Below, piece by piece: positions 56,267-64,000 of a stretch of DNA of 64,000 nt. Both the position numbers and the translations under genes were made by a program. Position 1 is the first letter of the stretch. Every line of letters begins with the position of its first letter. The notes under the pieces are model-generated. The model was given only the letters and a program-made list of their open reading frames with translations, made no database searches and was not told where the DNA came from. Source of the DNA: Isoetes taiwanensis. Its lineage: Eukaryota > Streptophyta > Lycopodiopsida > Isoetales > Isoetaceae. The stretch is taken from the NCBI GenBank assembly GCA_021234155.1, contig JAJEKV010000005.1, positions 24,567,584 through 24,631,583 of the forward strand, given 5' to 3'.

Positions 56267-57418
56267 GCGTGTCCTAAAGGCAGTCTTATAAATATCTGTA
56301 TCCTTGATCCGGATCTGATGATATCCAGATCGTAGATCAATTTTTGTAAAGTACTTAGCTTGTTCCAACTGGTATCTTCTTCACTGTAATCTGGTTAAGC
56401 ATGCGGTAATCAATACATAACCTTAATGTCCCATCTTTCTTGTTTACAAACAAAACTGGTGCACCAAATGGCGAAACATTCGGCCGTATAAACCCTTGTT
56501 CCAATAATTCTGCTAATTGTTTCTTCAATTCGGCCATCTCTAATGCATGAAATCTATATGGTGGCCGTGATGTAGGTTCAGCCCCTGGAACAAGTTCTAT
56601 CTCATGATCTACCATTCTATGTGGAGGCAATTCTGTTAATTCTTTAGGAAACACATCAGAGAACTCGTCCAACACTTTCTGGATCTCAGGAGCAATAGGT
56701 TGTTCTTGTAACTCTGCGGTACCCAAAAATGAATCTAACAACAATGCACATCCCATTCTTACGCAACCCTTCTTAATCTGTTTCTTAAAACTTTTCCGGG
56801 ACAAAGGGGTAACCACTAATAATGAAGGCAATCCTTCCAGCATATACTTATCTCCATTAGGACTTTGGCATGTAACTATTTGCTCTCCGCAGTCAATGCA
56901 AGCTTTATATGGCTTTAACCATGACATTCCTAGAATAGCATCATACTTCCCTAGGCTCAATACTTCAAAACTAGTATGGGACTCAAGATCTCCTACTTGG
57001 AATTCAAGATTATCTACCTTAGCATACGAAGTCTTAATTTTGCCATCAGCCAGCTCCACATATCTAGGGTCCCGGCTAATCATGTTCAAATCTAGTTTCT
57101 TTGCCAGCTTTGGGGAAATAAAGCAATGTGTACTACCATAATCAATAAGAAATAGAACAGGAACTCCATGAATAATACCTGGAACTCTGATGACCACAGC
57201 TTGGTTATCTACACGGCCCTGGTCCACTGCAGCATACATGCACATTCTTTCCACAGGAGGGTCCGTGATTCGAGCAGCCCTAACTTCAACTGCAGGGTTA
57301 GCTTGTGCCATAATCCTGTTATCTCCTTTAGCATGTCCTCTGCCACCCCTGTTATTATCCCAAAAACCTCCACGACCACCCCGGTTACCTCGGCCTGGGT
57401 TTCCTCTGCCTTGGCCCC
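56267..57418 (-). pseudogene. Element B gag end, protease and reverse transcriptase start (copy 2)
   Basis: The - strand is open for nearly the whole length. An RGG-rich gag tail ('[15 protein letters not shown]') comes first. The protease has active site DYGS instead of the usual DSGA/DSGS ('[20 protein letters not shown]', then '[13 protein letters not shown]'), followed by the reverse transcriptase entry ('[16 protein letters not shown]', '[15 protein letters not shown]'). It ends at the same LTR junction as copy 1. The start is cut by the LTR at 57419, so the apparent first 20 residues of the open frame come from that LTR. A 38-bp deletion near 56370 breaks the reverse transcriptase. Confidence 0.85.
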
Positions 57419-59306
57419 TGTTGACCCTCAACCTGGCTAGAGAGTCAAGCACAAGAAGCCAACTTGAGTTTTTACTCAAGTTGGGGTTAGAACCTCCAGA
57501 TCACTTAAGGTGATCAGTCTACACAAGAATTTCTCAAAGAAAAAGCTCAATTATCAAGTATTCATACCTTTCCCACTTCAAGAATATGGAGCCCTTACTC
57601 AAACGGATTGATTTCCAAGGTCAAATGATTGTGATTTGTACAGAAAAGTTATAGGCAAGCAAGGGTGAAAACCTTGACCAAGTCTGGGTTTTAATCTGCA
57701 AGATATTCGATCTCAAAGTTGGGTCAAATTTTGGTCAATATCAGTCAAAACTACAAACAGATCTCAGAGTTTTGTAACTTGAGTTGCGGAGGGAATTTTG
57801 AAGAGATTCCAAAACTAAGGTGAAGTATAGGTCCCAAAGGTGAGGGGCATGCAATCAAACCATAATTTGGATCACTAAAATTATTTTTTTGGCACTGTTT
57901 TGTGAATATCAGTCTAAAATTGTATCAGACAGAATGTAAAAAATGGTAACTTGAGTTTGGAATGGTTTTCTTTCGAAATTTTTGTACACGCAGGTGCAAA
58001 TATGATGGGGAAGGAAGAGCAAATGGTCATATGCAAGAAAAAATGATGGGATACTTTACTGTAAATGTTTGTGATGCAAAAATACTAAAGGATCATGACA
58101 GTCAACTTTTTAAATACTTGGCAAGCAATTTTCATTGATATGAAGGTAATACAAGGTGAATAAGAGTCTTAGGATCATAGATCAATCATCAAGATAACTC
58201 AGGAGGTCATAAATAATATCAAATCAAGAATATCAGTCCAATTTTCTCAAATCGAACTGTGGAACACTCAGATACTTCATGAACGTCTTCAGATCATGCT
58301 TAGCATGTATCAATGTTGAGGTTTCATGCGTCTGGGCCTTCAAAAATCTTCTGTCATTGTTTTCCCAGTATATATGCTTAGGTTTAACGGTTCCAGCATC
58401 TTAGAGCTTAAATTTAGGCTTGATAGAATGCTTAAGGGCGGGAATACAGAAATAGATAGTTTTCAGAGCCTAATGATTCCATTCCGGCGTGATTCGAGCA
58501 GGTTTCCAGAATTAGGGTTCTTCGAGGGTATTTTTCCAGGAATTTTGCGATACGATGGCCGTATTTTTTGGGTATAAACTGAGAATATGCTGTATTTATC
58601 AATTTTGAGAAGCTAGGCCATGGTTCCAAAGGTACCCAAAAATAATTATGAAGCTTCTAATCATTTGGGTCTATGGTAACCCTAATCTTTTGGGGAATAT
58701 TCTAGGTAGATACCATAACTAGAATATTCCATGGGGAATATTTGGGTGGCATGGGTACTTAGGGCACAATGGTAAATGAAGCAAGGAGGTATAAGAGATT
58801 GCAAAAAAAGAATTAGGCTAAGGGCATTTGCAAAGGTGTGGTATGGGGAATGAAAATAAGGCAAAGAGATATGAAATGGGTAGGACATCCCATGGGGGAA
58901 ATAAAATGTATTAAGAAAGGACTTAGGCAAGGCAAAATATGATTTGCAAAAGGTGAGCAAGGAAGAATATGAGTGTAAGGGAAAATGACTAGGGAAAATT
59001 CAAAAAGGAAGGTGAGAATATGGTATGGGGATAGGCAAAAAATGGTTAAGGGATGGAACCAAATACCATGGGATCTTCCAAACTCTAACTTCCAATCTTC
59101 AAAAAGCATCTTCCAATCTTCTTTAACCCAACACGTTTTTTACTAGCTTTGACCTCAAGTGAAGTATTCCTTATGGGAGTTGACCTTGAAGATAAATATC
59201 CTTTGACCTTCATACCAATGTTGACTACCAAGTCCTCCTTTCACTTAGCCTTCCTAAATTTAACAAATGAACCAATCAATTAGTATGTTGCCCTTTGGGG
59301 GCAACA
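57419..59306 (-). repeat. Tat-A LTR, full length (3' LTR of a - strand element)
   Basis: TGTTGACCCTCAACC at the left and the TGTTGCCC palindrome at the right, 1888 bp. The right flank is Tat-A pre-LTR sequence (TCTCGCCAAAACAAGAAAA.., as at 29190-29227), so this is a 3' LTR and not a solo LTR. It is inserted in the gag tail of element B. The hairpin and box are at 57487-57515. Confidence 0.9.
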
Positions 59307-60010
59307 TCTCGCCAAAACAAGAAAATGGCTGGTCCCCTCAGTCTTCAATTTTGTCCCAAAGTGTCTAAGTGAGAATTATGGAAGAAAGAGGGTATAAAGT
59401 GTAAGTGTTGATGAAATAGTGGTGAATATGGTAGTGAGAGGATGTGAGTGAATGAAAAAGGTGAGAGTGATGCTGCCATGCTATGGCAGCATGGAAGAGA
59501 TAAGCACATCTTTGCACTAATCCTCTCATTTTGATCTGGTTTGCAAGACAATAGGGAAGTGCTTCACTAGCATACATCAAGAATTTGAAGAACAAGGGAA
59601 GGACAATTGACTCAAGTTACTCAAGAGATACAAGAGGTCAATCAAGCAAAGGGAATGAAGAAAAGTAGAGAGAGAGGACCCCTTGAAGAACATTCCATGG
59701 TATGTAGCTACTTGTGATCTTGGCATCTTTGGCATTTTGATCCCCTTCTCCATTTACTCCACCATCCTAAAGTACCATTGAACTTTGATTCCTTGCCCAT
59801 AATACCTCTCACAGTCAAACTTGACTTTGAAAGTTCTTTCTAGTCAAAACACACCTCCATGAAACACTCACTTGCTGTGCACCACTTACAACAACTTGCC
59901 ATCATCCATAAGTTCAAAATGTCACTTGACTTGGTCATAATCTTGCTCAAAAGTCAAGATCTCATGCAACTTGGCCAAAGTTAAAAGAAAGTTGCAAAAA
60001 TTCCTAAGGG
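59307..60010 (-). other. 3' non-coding region of a - strand Tat-A copy
   Basis: It matches the pre-LTR part of Tat-A (29100-29227) on the opposite strand. It contains a perfect hairpin ATGCTGCCAT/ATGGCAGCAT at 59470-59492. I see no coding sequence. The boundary with the next LTR-like piece near 60010 is approximate. Confidence 0.6.
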
Positions 60011-60848
60011 AAATGCTCAAATCCAGTTATATTTGAGTGTCGATCACCCCAGTTATATTTTCAAATTTTTATGAATCCAGAATCTTAGGCTTTGATTATG
60101 GGTTTGTTGGGTAGCTAAGAGGCGGGAAGAGAAGATTCGGGAGGAATTTAAGGCAGAAACTGAGGCCTCTGGCCGATTCGAAGAATTTTTCTAAGTTTAG
60201 GGTTCATGGAGGGAATCTCGCGAGCATCTTTCGAGTATATTTTGAGATTCTGGCCTTTTAAAAAATCAATTTCCAATGGTTTAAATGGGAAAATCAACCT
60301 TTGGTTTTTTGGGATCTTCTAGGAATCTTTGAGGATGCCCTCCAAAAAGTTGGGAGCATATCTGGCCTTGCCACGTGGCATAAGGCATCCTTATGGTATC
60401 TAGAATGATACCTAGGTTATTCACCTAGGGTTTTGACATTTCATAATAGAATTTATTTTTCAAAGCCAAAGGCCAAAAATGGGATGGGCATATGAAATAG
60501 AAATGAGTTTATGATAAGATGAGAGTGGAGTTGAGGAATCAAGGCAAAAATGAGAGAAGGCATAGGGGAATGTAGATGGGAATAATTTGGGGGCAAAAGA
60601 TTCTAGTTTACCATGGGGTCTTCCAAACTCTAACTTCCAATCTTCAAAAGGTGTCTTCCAAACTTCTTAGCCAAAATCTTATAAGCATCCTTTGACCTCA
60701 AATGGAGCATTCCTTATGAGAGTTGACCTTGAAGATAAATATCCCTTGACCTTCACACCAATGTTGACTACCAAGTTCTTCTTTGACTTAGCCTTCCTAA
60801 CTTCAACATATGAGCCAACAATTAGTATGTTGCCCTTTGGGGGCAACA
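60011..60848 (-). repeat. Diverged Tat-A LTR, 5' part
   Basis: On the - strand it starts with the TGTTGCCCCC palindrome at 60848 and continues with Tat-A LTR sequence ('GGCTAAGTCAAAGAAGAACTTG', 'GAAGATTGGAAGTTAGAG') before diverging. It abuts a + strand LTR at 60849 in an inverted arrangement. The left limit is uncertain. Confidence 0.65.
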
Positions 60849-62007
60849 ATCGTATCGCGAAATTCCTGGAAAAATACCCTCGAAGAACCCTAATTCTTGA
60901 AACCTGCTCGAATCACGCCGGAATGGAATCATTAAGCTCTGAAAACTATCTATTTCTGTATTCCCGCCCTTAAGCATCCTATCAAGCCTAAGTTTAAGCT
61001 CTAAGATGCTGGAACCGTTAAACCTAAACATATATACTGGGAAAACAATGACAGAAGATTTTTGAAGGCCCAGACGCATCAAACCTCAACATTGATACAT
61101 GCTGAGCATGATCTGAAGACGTTCATAAAGTATCTGAGTGTTCCACAGTTCGATTTGAGAAAATTGGACTGATATTCTTGATTTGATATTATTTATGACC
61201 TCCTGAGTTATCTTGATGATTGATCTATGATCCTAAGACTCTTATTCACCTTGTATTACCTTCATATCAATGAAAATTGCTTGCCAAGTATTTAAAAAGT
61301 TGACTGTCATGATCATTTAGTATTTTTGCATCACAAACATTTTTACAGTAAAGTATCCCATCATTTTTTCTTGCATATGACCATTTGCTCTTCCTTCCCC
61401 ATCATATTTGCACCTGCGTGTACAAAAATTTCGAAAGAAAACCATTCCAAACTCAAGTTACCATTTTTTGCATTCTGTCTGATACAATTTTAGACTGATA
61501 TTCACAAAACAGTGCCAAAAAAATAATTTTAGTGATCCAAATTATGGTTTGATTGCATGCCCCTCACCTTTGGGACCTATACTTCACCTTAGTTTTGGAA
61601 TCTCTTCAAAATTCCCTCCGCAACTCAAGTTACAAAACTCTGAGATCTGTTTGTAGTTTTGACTGATATTGACCAAAATTTGACCCAACTTTGAGATCGA
61701 ATATCTTGCAGATTAAAACCCAGACTTGGTCAAGGTTTTCACCCTTGCTTGCCTATAACTTTTCTGTACAAGTCACAATCATTTGACCTTGGAAATCAAT
61801 CCGTTTATGAGAGCTACATCGATTTGAGTAAGGGCTCCATATTCTTGAATTGGGAAAGGTATGAATACTTGATAATTGAGCTTTTTCTTTGAGAAATTCT
61901 TGTGTAGACTGATCACCGTAAGTGATCTGGAGGTTCTAACCCCAACTTGAGTAAAAACTCAAGTTGGCTTCTTGTGTTTGACTTTCTAGCCAGGTTGAGG
62001 GTCAACA
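60849..62007 (+). repeat. Tat-A 5' LTR, 5'-truncated
   Basis: It matches, in opposite orientation, 57419-58560 ('ATCGTATCGCGAAATTCCTGG' onward) through to the terminal ..GAGGGTCAACA at 62007. It carries a TATA-like CATATATACTGGG near 61028, the hairpin at 61912-61928 with the box, and a second hairpin with ACTTGAGT/ACTCAAGT arms. Its first 0.7-0.8 kb is missing. Confidence 0.88.
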
Positions 62008-62048
62008 TCTTGGAGGTTCTACCGAGATCTTCCTGGATTTCAGAACTC

Positions 62049-63889
62049 ATGGCTCCAAAGCAAAAATTTCCAGCAGAACAAAAACCATTAGAAGATATTG
62101 ACGCACCAGATCATTGCAGAGAAAGGCCATTGAATTCAAGTTTCGCAACTAGCCTGCTTCAAAACATGCCATATCATTACAGGGATTATGGCTTCAAGAA
62201 GGGCTGCAAGCTCTCAGAATTTGAAAAGTGTTTCAAAGAAGAAAGTGACGCTGGTGCTTGGTTAACTTATGAAAAGTTAATGGGTACCACTTCATGGGAT
62301 GAACTTGTTAAGAAGTTCCTGGATAGATTTGGTAAGTTAGCTGCTCCAAAAGATTTGGTTAATGAGTTGCAAGGTTTCTCTATACATGCAGGAGAAAGTG
62401 TGAATCAATACAAGGAGAGGTTTAGTACATTTATGAGTAGGTGTCAAAGAGCACAAGTCACCATCCCAACTCTGTTTTTAGTCACTGCTTTCATTAATGG
62501 TCTAGAAAGAAGACCAGATATCCAAAGGAAGTTGCTCAATATCCAAGCTGCTGAAGGATTTGATTCTATATACAAAGTTTTTGCCAAAACTACTGACTTA
62601 ACTCAGATGTTCTCTACTTTGCCTGACAAGCACCATGTTCCTCACCATAGCCCGTTTTACCCTGATGCTACTGATGCACATTATGATCATCACCCTTCTA
62701 TTCCAGTTTATGCCATACATAAAGAAAAAAGGAAATCTAAAGAGGAGGAAGCAAATTCTCAAGTTGCAGAGGTCAAGTCAGACCTATCTAAGGTTACTGA
62801 AGCCTTAGCAGAAATAACCAAACAATTGGTTGAACTCAAGGCTACAAGAACAGGTAAAACTTACCCTGAATGTATTCATTGCAATAGGAATTCTCATCCA
62901 TCAGAAATTTGCTATTGGCAAGTGTGTCCCAAATGTAATAGAAAAGGCCACTTTGGAAAGGAATGTCCTGTTTGTTCTTTTTTTGTAAAGAAGTTGGCCA
63001 TACTGATGCTAGGTGTGTTGTTAAGGAATATTTTGCTAAGCAGGAAAAAGAAAAGAGACCAGAGCCTAAACCTCCTGTGAGATTTGCTGAACCAAGCACC
63101 TCTATAAATTTATTCAAGCTACAGAAGCTCCCAAATCTGAAGAAGTTATGGTGGTGCAAACTAGAAGCATGAATGAAGCTCATGTACATGATGAACCAAG
63201 TAGGCATTCTACTGCCAGATCTTCACCACCTGTAGTGGAAGCATCTGCTCAAATCATAGCTCCACCCCCCCAGCAAAAATATGGTAAGTAAGATCAAGAC
63301 TTTGATGAGGTTGATGTTTTGCTTAAAATTCCAAAGTGAGTGTGGATCTTTTCACATTGCTAAAGATTGCACCTAGCTATAGAAAAAGAGTACTGCAGCA
63401 AACTAGTGGTGAGGTATTAAATGCTTGTGTGAATTTTACTGATGCCACTAACCTTGTTCTAGCACAGAATGAAGAAGACCCTGGTGCATTCACATGTTCA
63501 GCTACTTTAGGAGGGTATACCTTCTCAAATGTGTTACTTGATGGGGGATCCCCCCTAAATATCATGCCATATCACATTATGAAAAAATGTGGTTTCGAGG
63601 TGGATAAGAAAGCTTCTATATTATTAAGATCTTTTTATAATGCTAAGATCACTCCTATTGGTGTGGTAACTAAAGTGCCTGTTAATACATAGGGCATAAC
63701 TGTAGCTGCTAACTTTATTGTGGTGGCTTTTGAAGACATAGGGGATGAATCTGATATCTATGATTTACTCTTAGGAAGAAGGTGGTTAGCCACTGTGGAT
63801 GCTAGACCAGTCTGGTCTCAAGGGAGATGTACCATCTCCAATGGTTCTCAAACTGCTACAATCTATAATCAAGATGGCTCCTATGGCTC
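62049..63889 (+). pseudogene. Tat Gag and protease of the rightmost element
   Basis: Gag starts at the ATG 42 bases after the LTR ('MAPKQKFPAEQKP') and is open to 63080. Compared with 55666 it lacks about 30 codons near 62160. It has the capsid helices ('YRDYGFKKGCKLSEFEKCF', 'QYKERFSTFMSRC') and three CCHC knuckles, the third broken by extra T's in a T run near 62976. The protease follows at 63336-63889 with 'LLDGGSPLNIMP' and 'DLLLGRRWLATVD', with stops at 63289 and 63690. An LTR start interrupts it at 63890. A candidate primer site TGGAGGTTCTACCGAGA lies at 62011-62027; its tRNA is not identified. Confidence 0.83.
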
Positions 63890-64000
63890 TGTTGCCCCCA
63901 AAGGGCAACATACTAATTGATTGGTTTATTTGTTAAAGTTAGGAAGGCTAAGTCAAAGGAAGACTTGGTAGTCAACATTGGTGTGAAGGTCAAGGGACAT
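63890..64000 (+). repeat. Start of a Tat-A LTR running out of the window
   Basis: It begins TGTTGCCCCCAAAGGGCAACA in the middle of protease codons and matches the LTR starts at 29228 and 22463. It is either the 3' LTR of the rightmost element after a large internal deletion, or a separate insertion. Confidence 0.85.

Noticed and set aside
1-64000. tRNA, rRNA, CRISPR, bacterial operons, organellar inserts
   Set aside because: No cloverleaf, rRNA core, spacer-repeat array or such gene was seen; apparent repeats are LTRs or tandem repeats.

Overview
The window looks like repeat-rich chromosomal DNA from a large plant genome. The evidence is long-terminal-repeat (LTR) retrotransposons with plant-type proteins, Helitron ends, gene fragments with plant-style introns, and one intact intronless gene for a plant-type OSCA/CSC1 channel. 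I cannot name the species. Nothing points to bacterial, organellar or viral DNA, and I saw no tRNA, rRNA or CRISPR.

Layout, left to right. 1-6585: degenerate Ty3/gypsy element of a Tat-like type (here Tat-C, + strand) with a long 3' LTR. 6586-9833: part of a second LTR element on the - strand (LTR-D1). 9834-11961: an LTR promoter fragment and a rearranged Tat-like piece in which reverse transcriptase precedes gag. 11962-19769: a Tat-C LTR split by a nearly intact Ty1/copia element (13265-18694; matching 604-bp LTRs, primer site, purine tract, AAAAA target duplication). 19770-31958: a second LTR-D (- strand), with a 0.7-kb inverted-repeat element in its leader and a complete-ended Tat-A element (22463-31216, target duplication TGTTC) nested in its LTR.

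31959-37505 is the genic island: an unidentified broken coding fragment, the OSCA4-type gene (33245-35758), a cluster of GATAA/TTATC palindromes, a hAT transposase tail and a 0.6-kb purine tract. 37506-44190 carries two Helitron 3' ends. Before the second lies a multi-exon fragment of a VARLMGL-motif (TRM/LONGIFOLIA-type) gene on the - strand.

44191-64000 is nested and duplicated retrotransposon DNA. A chromovirus-like element (B, - strand) has its reverse transcriptase split by a Tat-A solo LTR (48270-52904, target duplication GCGTG). That LTR is itself split by a 2.7-kb terminal-inverted-repeat transposon carrying exons of an unknown gene (49357-52058). A block holding the LTR/B junction is duplicated about 3.36 kb away, with Tat-A gag-protease-RNase H sequence between the copies. 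The right end has Tat-A LTRs in both orientations and another Tat gag-protease.

The points most worth following are: an archaeal-type RNase H domain encoded before the reverse transcriptase in three Tat copies; hairpins near LTR 3' ends whose arms differ between families but stay complementary; LTRs that begin with palindromes; the GATAA hairpin array behind the OSCA gene; and two cases of gene-fragment capture.
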